Shown here piece after piece: positions 45,284 through 53,203 of a stretch of 64,000 nucleotides of DNA. The stretch covers positions 22,982-86,981 of the forward strand of contig JAJDCP010000098.1 of assembly GCA_029260765.1 (NCBI GenBank), read 5' to 3'. Position numbers and translations under genes: made by a program. Each line of letters begins with the position of its first letter. Positions within the stretch are counted from its first letter, which is position 1. The DNA comes from Planctomycetota bacterium (GTDB taxonomy: Bacteria > Planctomycetota > J058 > JAJDCP01). The notes beneath the pieces were generated by a model. The model ran no database searches, was not told where the DNA came from, and saw only the letters and a list, made by a program, of their open reading frames with translations.

Positions 45284-45330
45284 AAGCTGCATCGTAGCAC
45301 ATACGCAATCATAATGCGATCACAATGACT
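45284..45330 (-). promoter_or_regulatory. AT-rich upstream region of the RHH/zinc-ribbon gene
   Basis: This stretch is markedly richer in A/T than its surroundings and contains GCAATCA (45305-45311) and GCGATCA (45316-45322) as near-direct repeats 11 bases apart, one helical turn. That spacing suits a ribbon-helix-helix operator and would allow autoregulation. No clear -10/-35 pair is seen. Confidence 0.35.
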
Positions 45331-45349
45331 GCAGGCGAGGCCGAGCGCC

Positions 45350-47689
45350 TCAGCCCCCTACGGGGCGCAGCCATAGCACCTCGCAGGCAAAACGCGGCAG
45401 CTCGAGTTGCAGACCCGCACGCAGCAGGGATTCCCCGGTCCGTAGCCGCAGCTCTTTGCCCGCCAGCAACGCCTGGCAACGGTAGCTGCCCGTCCCGGAG
45501 ATTCCCAGGGCCTCGGCGGCCACGAAACGCACGAGCAGGCCCGGCGTCTTCCCATCGTTGATCACGAACAGGAACAGGCCTCCACCCTGCTCTTCGGCCA
45601 CCCGCCGGCCCCAGACCAGGCCGTGCGGCGTGGCACAGTCGAGGCTGCGCCCGACTCCGGCCTGTTGCATCAACCAGCTGCAGAGCGCGCGCTGGCCCGC
45701 CAGCTCTGTGTCAGAGAACCCGTACCAGGCCGGTCCTCCGAAGCCCACAAAGGGCAGCGCTCCCAGGTGCAACAGCCGGCCTTTGCCGACGCGACGCTCG
45801 AAGCCCAGGCAGGCCGGAGCGCGCAGCCAACGCCTCTCCCACAAGAAGGGCCGCGCTTCATCCGCTGGCAGACAGCGCTCGCGCAGACCCCAGCTCGTCA
45901 CCATGTGGCTGTCAGCGCCACAGACCGCTTCGACGGAGCCGCTCCCCAACCACCAGCGCAACGGCTCCCGGCGTTGCACAGCGTACAGGTCCTGGAGCTC
46001 CGGAAGCGGCTGGCCGTCCGGAGTCTTCAGCTCCGAGAGCCCAAAGCTGATCAGCGTGCCCCCCCCATGCACATAGTCCGCCAGGAGCTTCGCCCAGGCA
46101 GGGCGTAGCTGGCCCGTATTCAGCCACAGCACGGCCTTGTGCCGCGCGAGGGCCTCCGCACTTAACCCGCGCAGATCTGCCAGCTCGGGCGCGAAACCCG
46201 CCGCCGCCATCCATCCAAACAGAGCACCATGCGCGTCGGCCGCCAGCCTTGGCGGGTGCAAGCCCCCCGTCACGCGAGGAGCCTGCAGGTCGGGGTCGTA
46301 GACGATCAGCGCCGCGTCTTTCAGCGCCCGGCTGGCGAGCAGCCTCGCACCGTGGGGTTTCAGCAGGCGCGTCCCCCAACGCTGCAGCATTGCATAGCGC
46401 GGCCGGGTGGTGCCATCCGGCGCGATGGCTGCCTGGAAGTCGTACGGCTTGCCGTCCCGGTTCAGCCCGCCATGCAGCACGTAGATGCTCGCCATCACCA
46501 GCCCGTGGCCGACCGTCTTGCACAACACCTGCTCGGTGGTCTCTACCGATACCGGAATGCGTCCGACCGGCAGCTCGAAGATTCCACCCTGAAGCTCGGC
46601 TGAGAGCGCGACCGCGCCGCCCTGGCGCGCCGCTCCCTGCGCGAACAGGTGGGTCCACCCCTCGCACAGAAACGGCAGATCGAGCGGCCGTTTGCCCCAG
46701 GGCAGCTGGCGCGGATAGAGGTCGAGGCAGGCCACCCCCGAACGGTTCTTGACTTCGGCGTCCCAGAGCAGATGTTGGCGGCCTGGAAACAGATGGGGCG
46801 AGTCATTGGTGGTGAACAGCACGTCCGGCTCGCCGATTCCCAGCTCTTCCCAGCAGCCGCGCAGATGGGCGAGGAAATCGCCGACACAGGCCTGTGCCGC
46901 GGCGTAGGCATCGCGATGCCGGGCGTTGTCGCGCGGGTTGCGCGGCCAGCGCCTCGGCGGCCGCACCTGCTGAAAGCTGGTGTAGTGCGAGCCATAGCGA
47001 GCGTTGAGCGCAGCGATCTCGCCCCAGGTCTCGCGCAACCAGGCCCGGTAGTGCGCCAGCGCCGAGGGGTGGAAATCGAGCTCGGTGCGCGAGGCAAAGA
47101 ACTGGTTGGTTTCGTTGTCCAGCTGCAGGAGCACCACCCCCGGCCGACGCTGCAGGAACGGGCGCAGCCGAGGCGCCAGAGCCGCAAACCAGGCGCGGAC
47201 CCGCGCCAGGAAGTGCGGATCGAGGTAGCTCGGCTGGCTCTGCCCGCTGTCTAGCGGGTGGAAGCTCCAGGGCCGCCCGTTGGGCCGCCGCACCAGGCTG
47301 CCCGGATGACGGCGCCGGAACCAGTCGGGGACGGCCCCGAAAGTGCCGATCCCTGTCGGCCACTCGGCGTTGATGAAGGGCCCGGGCTTGGCGCAGATCG
47401 AGAAACCACGCTGGCAGGCGAGCTCGAAGAAGCGCTCGACATCGGCCAACCCCTCGAAGACAAAACGACCTGGCTCCGGCTCGTGCACATCCCAGGGGAT
47501 GTAGCTGGTCAGCAGGTTCATGCCCGCGGCCTGCATGGCGTCGAGCCCGCGCTCCCAGAGCGCGTGGGTGCGGGCCACATCGCCCCCCGGATCACGCACC
47601 CGGAAATACTGCAGCTCGCCGCCGTATAGGAAGGTCGGCTGGCCGTCGATGGCGATTCCCTGCGGCGTCAGGGCTACCGAAGAGCTCAT
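45350..47689 (-). CDS. Beta-galactosidase-like glycoside hydrolase (GH35/GH42 type)
   Basis: Predicted 779 residues. ATG 47689 overlaps the stop of the PuuD-cupredoxin gene by four bases (ATGA). The frame is open for another 450 bases upstream, but that part is a shadow of the neighbour. The N-terminus follows GH35: FLYGGELQYFRVRDPGGD, MNLLTSYIPWDVHEPEPGRF, FSICAKPGPFINAEWP. The acid/base candidate is the Glu of LLQLDNETNQF, and a later ALSAELQGGIFE supplies a candidate nucleophile. The middle holds a Rossmann-like domain (GTLISFGLSELKTP) as in the beta-galactosidase trimerisation domain, and the C-terminus is beta-rich. No signal peptide. Likely acts on beta-galactosides in the cytoplasm. 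Confidence 0.88.
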   Translation of the reverse strand: MSSSVALTPQGIAIDGQPTFLYGGELQYFRVRDPGGDVARTHALWERGLDAMQAAGMNLLTSYIPWDVHEPEPGRFVFEGLADVERFFELACQRGFSICAKPGPFINAEWPTGIGTFGAVPDWFRRRHPGSLVRRPNGRPWSFHPLDSGQSQPSYLDPHFLARVRAWFAALAPRLRPFLQRRPGVVLLQLDNETNQFFASRTELDFHPSALAHYRAWLRETWGEIAALNARYGSHYTSFQQVRPPRRWPRNPRDNARHRDAYAAAQACVGDFLAHLRGCWEELGIGEPDVLFTTNDSPHLFPGRQHLLWDAEVKNRSGVACLDLYPRQLPWGKRPLDLPFLCEGWTHLFAQGAARQGGAVALSAELQGGIFELPVGRIPVSVETTEQVLCKTVGHGLVMASIYVLHGGLNRDGKPYDFQAAIAPDGTTRPRYAMLQRWGTRLLKPHGARLLASRALKDAALIVYDPDLQAPRVTGGLHPPRLAADAHGALFGWMAAAGFAPELADLRGLSAEALARHKAVLWLNTGQLRPAWAKLLADYVHGGGTLISFGLSELKTPDGQPLPELQDLYAVQRREPLRWWLGSGSVEAVCGADSHMVTSWGLRERCLPADEARPFLWERRWLRAPACLGFERRVGKGRLLHLGALPFVGFGGPAWYGFSDTELAGQRALCSWLMQQAGVGRSLDCATPHGLVWGRRVAEEQGGGLFLFVINDGKTPGLLVRFVAAEALGISGTGSYRCQALLAGKELRLRTGESLLRAGLQLELPRFACEVLWLRPVGG

Positions 47690-49374
47690 TCGTACAGCTC
47701 GAAGACCACCTCGAGCTTGCCGTCCTGCTCCAGCACCACGGTCTGCCGCTCGCTGCCGTAGACCTCGTGCCAGACCTCGAGCTCGTACTCGCCCGGCGGC
47801 AGCCCCTCGAAGCGGAAGCTGCCGTCCGGACCGGTCACCTTGAAGAAGGGATGCGGGCAGACGCCCAGGTACGAGCGCATCCAGGGATGCACGTCGCACT
47901 GGATGGGGATCATCATCTCGGCGAGCCTGAAGCGCTTGCGGACCGACATGTCCTTCTGCGGCATCGCCACGTTGTAGCTGCGGTTGAACTGCGCCTCGAC
48001 CTTGACGTTGTGCAGAACGTCGTCGCTGTTGAGGAAACGCACCCGCTGGCCCGTCTGGATGCCAACGACCCGCGGCTCGAACATGCACCCGCGCTGGTCG
48101 ATCAGCGCATCCTCCCGCGGAGGCGGTTGGTCCCACCCCTCGAGGCCGCCGCTGATCCAGACAAAGGCGTTCTGCAGCCGCCCATCACGCACCAACACAG
48201 AGTTGTCGTAGACCGGGTCGCGGTGCATCTCACAACCGCCGACCATACTCAAGCGCTCGCGAACCGGGGGCGTGCCGATGAACACCACCTCACCGCTGAT
48301 CGATCCAGGCGCGGCAGGCGGCCGCGGCACTTCCACGGCGTTGCTCTCTGCCGGAATCTGCGGGCCGGTGTTGCCTGCGGCCGGGCCGGTGTTGCCCGCG
48401 ACTGGGCCGGTGTTGCCCGCGACCGGGCCCGTGTTGCCCGCCGGCAGGACAAACTCCAGGTCGTCTTCATCGTCCTCTTCAGGCTCAGCCGCGAGCTGAA
48501 GAATGCCCATGCCCACCATAGCCACGATCGCGGCCAGGGCCAGCCCCCAGCCGCTGCCTTTGACGTTCATCACATGCTTGACGCCGGCTCCCAGCAGCGC
48601 GAGGCCCGTCAGCACCAACCAGGCCTGCGGGTGTCCATAGGCAAAGGGGAAATGGTTGCTGACCATAATCAAGATCAGAGGAAAGACCAGGTAGTTGTTG
48701 TGCAGCGAACGCAGCTTGGCCTTCTTGCCCAGGGAGGCATCGAGCTTTTGGCCTGGCTGCACCCCCTTCAACATGCGGCGCATCGAGGGAATGATCACCA
48801 TCCAGACGTTGCCGACCATCAGGGTTCCCAACACCGCTCCCGCATGGATGTACGCCGCGCGCGCACTCAACAGGTGGGTGAGGGCGTAGGACAACCCAGC
48901 AAAGAGCAGGAACCCGATCAGCGCAAAGGCAGCCCGGAAACGTAGCAGAGGTGTGCGGCAGAGTCCGTCGTAGACCGCCCAACCGACGACCATCGAGCCA
49001 AGCCCAACAGCGATCGCCCAGCCATAGCTCAACGAGGAGACGCTGCTGTCGACCAGGTAGATGCCGCCGCCGTGGTAGTACACCAGCGACAGCAAGAAGA
49101 ACCCGCTCAGCCAGGTAAAGAAGGCCTCCCACTTGAACCAATGCAAGGCACCGACCAGCTTCTTCGGGAACACGTTGGTCTTGACCAACTGGAAGAAGCC
49201 GCCACCATGCACCATCCAGAGCTCGCCGTCCTTGGGGTCGTCCGGATCTTCGGAGCGGACCAGCGCGCCTTCGAGCTCGGTGAACAGGAAGGCGTGACCG
49301 ATCCAGGCGATCGCCACGATGACATGCGTCCAACGGATGATGAGATGGAGGAATTCCATCGCTTGCGGATCCAT
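47686..49374 (-). CDS. PuuD-like (urate oxidase N) membrane domain fused to a cupredoxin and a carboxypeptidase-regulatory-like domain
   Basis: Predicted 562 residues from ATG 49374 (GAGGG upstream). Residues 1-290 have eight hydrophobic segments and the Urate_ox_N pattern: RWTHVIVAIAWIGHAFLF, ALHWFKWEAFFTWLSGFFLL, MVGNVWMVIIPSMRRM, LRSLHNNYLVFPLILIMVSN. Characterised PuuD proteins end in a cytochrome c; here four AGNTGPV-type repeats (about 311-338) lead to a cupredoxin with likely copper ligands His455, Cys493, His496 and Met499 (QCDVHPWM). Residues about 505-562 are a carboxypeptidase-regulatory beta sandwich (SFRFEGLPPGEYELEVWHE). The copper domain may replace the haem as electron acceptor. 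Whether the substrate is urate is not known; no other purine gene is near. Confidence 0.88.
   Translation of the reverse strand: MDPQAMEFLHLIIRWTHVIVAIAWIGHAFLFTELEGALVRSEDPDDPKDGELWMVHGGGFFQLVKTNVFPKKLVGALHWFKWEAFFTWLSGFFLLSLVYYHGGGIYLVDSSVSSLSYGWAIAVGLGSMVVGWAVYDGLCRTPLLRFRAAFALIGFLLFAGLSYALTHLLSARAAYIHAGAVLGTLMVGNVWMVIIPSMRRMLKGVQPGQKLDASLGKKAKLRSLHNNYLVFPLILIMVSNHFPFAYGHPQAWLVLTGLALLGAGVKHVMNVKGSGWGLALAAIVAMVGMGILQLAAEPEEDDEDDLEFVLPAGNTGPVAGNTGPVAGNTGPAAGNTGPQIPAESNAVEVPRPPAAPGSISGEVVFIGTPPVRERLSMVGGCEMHRDPVYDNSVLVRDGRLQNAFVWISGGLEGWDQPPPREDALIDQRGCMFEPRVVGIQTGQRVRFLNSDDVLHNVKVEAQFNRSYNVAMPQKDMSVRKRFRLAEMMIPIQCDVHPWMRSYLGVCPHPFFKVTGPDGSFRFEGLPPGEYELEVWHEVYGSERQTVVLEQDGKLEVVFELYE
48361..48444 (-). 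repeat. Four 21-base in-frame repeats in the PuuD-cupredoxin linker
   Basis: Units start at 48361, 48382, 48403 and 48424 and encode AGNTGPV, AGNTGPV and variants. The repeat lies exactly between the membrane domain and the cupredoxin and probably acts as a flexible tether. Confidence 0.9.
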
Positions 49375-49426
49375 GCAACCCTCGGGGCTTGAAGTGCACT
49401 ATGTCTACTCAAGGCAGGGCTATGGG

Positions 49427-49894
49427 TCAACCCTTGCCAGCACCTGCCAGCGCTCGAGCAGCCTGCAGATTCTGCTGCACGTGCTTCCCAGGATCAAGGC
49501 TGGCGCGGCATCGGTGACGAACCACGCCTTCGAGATCGATCAGAAAGCTGACACGCGCCGGCAGCACGAAGAAGCGCCGTCCCACGCCATACCAACCATG
49601 GACCTCGTGCTCGAGGTCCATGAGCAGGTTGAACGGCAGCTGATGCTTACGTGCGAAATCGCGATGGGTCTCGATGGAGTCGACGCTGATGCCGCAGACC
49701 AACGTACCCAGCTCGCGGAAGCTGGCATGGCTGTCCCGAAACGCCAGCGCGCCGCGCAGACCCAGACGGGTATTGTCATGGGGAAAGAAGTACAACACGA
49801 CCGAGCTCTTGCCGCGGTAGGTCGACAACTGCACGATCCGCCGCAACTGGTTCGGCAGCACAAAATCTGGCGCCTTCGAACCAACCTCGAGCAT
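49427..49894 (-). CDS. Peroxiredoxin (Bcp/PrxQ type) lacking the peroxidatic cysteine
   Basis: Predicted 155 residues from ATG 49894. The fold is clear: VGSKAPDFVLPNQLRRIVQL, SVVLYFFPHDNT, GISVDSIETHRDFARKH, LPFNLLMDLEHEVHGWYGV. In Bcp/PrxQ the motif is PxxxTxxC; here it is PHDNTRLG, with Gly45 at the catalytic Cys position and Leu at the usual resolving Cys position. The Gly codon (GGT, complement of 49760-49762) is one base from Cys TGT. As read, it cannot be a thiol peroxidase. It lies 52 bases upstream of the PuuD-cupredoxin gene on the same strand, so a redox partner role is possible. Confidence 0.87.
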   Translation of the reverse strand: MLEVGSKAPDFVLPNQLRRIVQLSTYRGKSSVVLYFFPHDNTRLGLRGALAFRDSHASFRELGTLVCGISVDSIETHRDFARKHQLPFNLLMDLEHEVHGWYGVGRRFFVLPARVSFLIDLEGVVRHRCRASLDPGKHVQQNLQAARALAGAGKG

Positions 49895-50228
49895 GCCTGC
49901 TCCACATAGACGGGTTTGGCGCAATGGTCGCCGCGGGCTGGCGGACTGTCAAGCATGCATGCAAGAGCAGCCAGGAGATGGGCCCCGTGGAGGGGATTCC
50001 CAGCCCCAAGCGGCCAAGGCGTCGGCGCGCGACATACACATGTGTGCACTGCGTCATACGCATGCGGCGGCGGATGCAGGTGTTGAGCGGGTTCTTCAGA
50101 TTGGTATGGTATGTGCAACCCGTCGGGCTCCCCCCAAGTCCCCAAGCTTCCCGCCCAGGGCCTTGGATGGTTCGCGTACTCGCGCACGCGTCTCAATCTC
50201 AAACCAGCTGTCTTCGATAGGAGGCCCC
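49895..50228. other. Divergent intergenic region of 334 bases
   Basis: Separates the peroxiredoxin (minus) from the helical secreted protein (plus). Short frames exist but lack Shine-Dalgarno and protein-like composition. It contains the palindromes ACACATGTGT (50036-50045) and CGCATGCG (50059-50066) and the shared 14-mer at 50168-50181. Promoters for both genes should lie here. Confidence 0.55.
50168..50181 (+). promoter_or_regulatory. Second copy of TGGTTCGCGTACTC
   Basis: Exact match to 26873-26886, 47 bases before the ATG at 50229 and in the same orientation relative to the gene. Confidence 0.4.
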
Positions 50229-52199
50229 ATGCACATTGCGGATCTTTCTTCTTGGCTGATTCTTGTGTTCCTCGCCCCGATCGCTCTCGGCCAGGCCAGC
50301 GATGGACCGATTCAAGGCGAACGCTTCGAGCTCGACGCGTTGCGCAGCTCGCTGGCTGCCGACCAGGTGGTCGCCTTGGAGGCCCATGTGGAAGCAGGTG
50401 AGCTGGCCGAAGCCCGCCTGCTGCTGTGGGGAATCTGGGCCCAGGCGAAACGGGATCGGTATTGGGCCAACAAACGCACGCGCCCCCAGACCCGCAAAAG
50501 GAAGGAGCGCCTGCTGGCCATCGAGACGCTCTATGCGCGAGCGCGCGACGCCTGCTACGGCTCCTTCCCCTCGCTCGCCGACGACGACGATCTGGTGGTC
50601 CTGCAGAGCCAGATCGCGGCCGCACAGATCGGCCTGCAAAGCGGCGACCTCGGCACTGCCTACAGTGTGATCGGCCACATCAAGGCCAGGCGTACCGCGG
50701 GTCTGGTGGTTCCCCAAGAGCTGCTCGCCACAGCCCAGGCCCTGGTTGAGGCCTATCGCGAGCGCAACGGCGCGGCCAACGACGCGCTGCGCGGCGAGGG
50801 CAGCGCCCTGGTCGCCGCAAACCTGCTGCGCGGCAAGAAGGACCTCGAGCAGCGCATGTACGTTCTCTTCGACCTGCAGCAGAGACTCGACGAGGTCGAT
50901 GGCAGCCTGCTCGGCCTCGACCGCCAGGGCCAACGGGTCTTGCAGGACCTGGCGACCAGCTACGAGGGCCTGGCCGCGGATATCGAGGGGGCACGCGCTG
51001 CCCTGGTGGCCTTCGCGGCGGTCGCCCCGGACCCGGAGTGGATCGACTCGGCCTTCGCCGGCTTCATCGCCAAGGACCCCCAGCAGAAGTCGACATGGGC
51101 CTCCTTCCTCGCCGTGGCCCGGGCAGGGAGCCTCGGTGCGGCCGTGCTCGCTGAGCTCGGCCTGCCTGCGCGGATCGGCAATGTCTATCTGGACTATGCG
51201 GACGGCTGCCTGAAGAAGGCCGAGCTGGAGTACCAACGGGATCGCTTTGAGGCTGGGGCCGCCCAACTGGCAGAAGCCGAAGCGGGCGGCCTGGCCAACG
51301 CCCGACGTTTTGGCGCGGACGAAGCGCAGCTCGCCGCCCGCGAGGCCGCCATCGAGAACCTGGTGGCCGCCGCCGGGGAGAGCAAACGCGCGCGTGCCCG
51401 GACATGCCTCGCCTCGGCGACGGCTGCGTTGGACGCCAGCCTGGAAGATCCCCACCAACTGGCCCGAGCCGTCGAATGGCTCGCGTCCGCACAAGGCTGG
51501 CTGGACAGCGCCCTGAAGGACGGGGCCGGAGCGGACGACCTGGAGCCAGGGCTGGCACGGGCCCAAGCACGTCTGACGGAGGCGCGCGTGCAGTTGGCTG
51601 ACCAACAGCTGGGACGGGCCGCCGAAGACAGCGACCAGGCCCGCGAGGCGCTGGCCTCAGGCGGCGATGCCTGGCGGGTCCCGGCCATTCTGGACAGGGC
51701 GGCGGACCACCTCGAGGCAGCGGCCAGCTACCTGGCGCAGGTCGACTCCGAGGTGGGCGGCGCCGTCGCGACCCGCATCGTTGAAGCGCGCACGGCCCAC
51801 GCAGCCCTGCGCGAGCAGGTCGTATCCAGCCAGACCCTGCCCGCCGACGCCTACCAGGGCACGCAAGGCCCGTCCTGGCGCCGGGACTTCAGCGACCTGC
51901 TGCAGAGCGAGCGAGGATGGCAGGTGCTCGGCTTGAGCATCGCGGGCGCGCAGTGGCAGGACAAGACCGCCGAATACGAGTACTGGAGCGGCTCCAACAC
52001 CAAGACCATCGAGACCCGTTGGTACCGCCACCTGTTCGTGTGGGCAGCCATCGCCCGGCCCGATGCGCCGGAGCTGGTGGATCTGCGCTACCTCGGCTTC
52101 CGGCTGCACAAGATGACCGACGGCAGCTACGCCAAGCTCAAGCTGTTCTGGGTCGAAGAGCCCCTGCCCATGCTGCGTCGCAACCTCAGCGGGCGCTGA
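50229..52199 (+). CDS. Secreted long helical protein of unknown function
   Basis: Predicted 656 residues. ATG 50229 with TAGGAGG upstream; the frame is open 330 bases further back but only this start begins with a signal peptide (WLILVFLAPIALGQ). Residues 30-550 are almost wholly alpha-helical, Ala/Leu/Glu-rich with recurring ARAQARLTEARVQLADQQLG-like heptads, suggesting coiled coil or helical repeats. The last 110 residues are a compact domain rich in aromatics (YEYWSGSNTKTIETRWYRHL, YLGFRLHKMTDGSYAKLKLF). No family recognised; it could be a periplasmic scaffold. Confidence 0.75.
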   Translation: MHIADLSSWLILVFLAPIALGQASDGPIQGERFELDALRSSLAADQVVALEAHVEAGELAEARLLLWGIWAQAKRDRYWANKRTRPQTRKRKERLLAIETLYARARDACYGSFPSLADDDDLVVLQSQIAAAQIGLQSGDLGTAYSVIGHIKARRTAGLVVPQELLATAQALVEAYRERNGAANDALRGEGSALVAANLLRGKKDLEQRMYVLFDLQQRLDEVDGSLLGLDRQGQRVLQDLATSYEGLAADIEGARAALVAFAAVAPDPEWIDSAFAGFIAKDPQQKSTWASFLAVARAGSLGAAVLAELGLPARIGNVYLDYADGCLKKAELEYQRDRFEAGAAQLAEAEAGGLANARRFGADEAQLAAREAAIENLVAAAGESKRARARTCLASATAALDASLEDPHQLARAVEWLASAQGWLDSALKDGAGADDLEPGLARAQARLTEARVQLADQQLGRAAEDSDQAREALASGGDAWRVPAILDRAADHLEAAASYLAQVDSEVGGAVATRIVEARTAHAALREQVVSSQTLPADAYQGTQGPSWRRDFSDLLQSERGWQVLGLSIAGAQWQDKTAEYEYWSGSNTKTIETRWYRHLFVWAAIARPDAPELVDLRYLGFRLHKMTDGSYAKLKLFWVEEPLPMLRRNLSGR

Positions 52200-52229
52200 G
52201 TCCGGGCACCATGCTGCGGAAAAACCTCG

Positions 52230-53132
52230 TCAGGGGCTGACCAGCCCGAAGGCGTGGCAGAGATGCAGATGGTCACTGGGGTACTCCCAACAGGGCAGCC
52301 CTGTCGAGGGAAGATCGCTGCCAGCGGGCAGGCCCAGACCTCCCAGCCACGCGAGCCCCGGTCCAAACCAGATGTAGTCGATGACCCGCTGCACCTCGCC
52401 CGCGGCCCGCACCTTCCAGGTTGTCCACGCTTCGACGCTACACCCAGGCGTGGGTTCGACGCTCTGCAGTCCCAGGCTTCCTCCTGGTAGACTCAGGATC
52501 TCCGGGCTGTCGGGAGGGGCGTTGAAGTCTCCGGCCAGCAAAGTGGGCAGAGGGTCCTGCACTTGCAGAGCCTGAAGATGCTCCTTGAGCTGCCTGCACT
52601 GCCGAAGCCGCAATGCCTCGGACGCGGGCACTGCCTTGGCCTTGAGATGCGTGGTCGCGACCCGCAGGCTCCCCAGGCCCTGCCGGCCTACCAGCCGTGC
52701 GATCAGGGCGAGCTGTCCGTGGGGACGCCCCGAAACATCGCTGTAGCGCAGGATCTCGACGGCATCGATCGACCAGCGATCGTCGCGCACGAACAGGCAC
52801 AGACCGTCTCTCCCAGGCCGCTTGGGCTCAAAGCACCCGCTGTAGCCGAGCGCTTTCAGCGCCGGCTGGAGATGGTCGGCGAAGTGGTCGACCTCCTGCA
52901 GGCAGATGATGTCCGGCTGCTGGTCGCCGCCGATGGCAGCACGCAGCTCGGCGAGGATGCGCTGCTTGCGTCCCCGTCCATCCGCGCGCTCCCACTCGAG
53001 GCTGCCAGGCGGCGCGTGCACGAAGCCCCCGCAGCCTGCCAGGGCATCGGCGAGCAGGTTCCAGCTGAACACTATGATCCGCGGCTCGACGGGCGCGGCT
53101 TGTTGATGCCAGGTGCGGGGAAGCGGGGCCAT
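52230..53132 (-). CDS. Endonuclease/exonuclease/phosphatase (EEP) family hydrolase
   Basis: Predicted 300 residues from ATG 53132. The EEP motifs occur in order: FSWNLLAD, ICLQEVDHF (metal-binding Glu), ATTHLKAK, LAGDFNAPPDS, VIDYIWF and YPSDHLHL (catalytic Asp-His). The spacing and the FSWNLLAD/LQEVD style are closest to the CCR4/nocturnin/angel subgroup, which cleaves RNA poly(A) or NADP(H) phosphate; the bacterial substrate is unknown. No signal peptide. It is convergent with the helical protein, 30 bases apart. Confidence 0.9.
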   Translation of the reverse strand: MAPLPRTWHQQAAPVEPRIIVFSWNLLADALAGCGGFVHAPPGSLEWERADGRGRKQRILAELRAAIGGDQQPDIICLQEVDHFADHLQPALKALGYSGCFEPKRPGRDGLCLFVRDDRWSIDAVEILRYSDVSGRPHGQLALIARLVGRQGLGSLRVATTHLKAKAVPASEALRLRQCRQLKEHLQALQVQDPLPTLLAGDFNAPPDSPEILSLPGGSLGLQSVEPTPGCSVEAWTTWKVRAAGEVQRVIDYIWFGPGLAWLGGLGLPAGSDLPSTGLPCWEYPSDHLHLCHAFGLVSP

Positions 53133-53203
53133 GGCTGGTCATCTCCAGTCTCAGGGTCCCTGCCCTGGGGTATACACGATGCAGGGGAGGCCGACGCAGC
53201 GGC

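Noticed and set aside
44883..45349. Toxin-antitoxin module
   Set aside because: Only the RHH side is present; the neighbours are a beta-galactosidase and a carboxypeptidase.
47690..48136. Upstream continuation of the beta-galactosidase frame
   Set aside because: It lies inside the PuuD-cupredoxin gene in another frame; the ATG at 47689 with the ATGA overlap is the natural start.
49895..50228. Small genes in the divergent gap
   Set aside because: The available frames are Arg/Pro-rich and lack a ribosome binding site.
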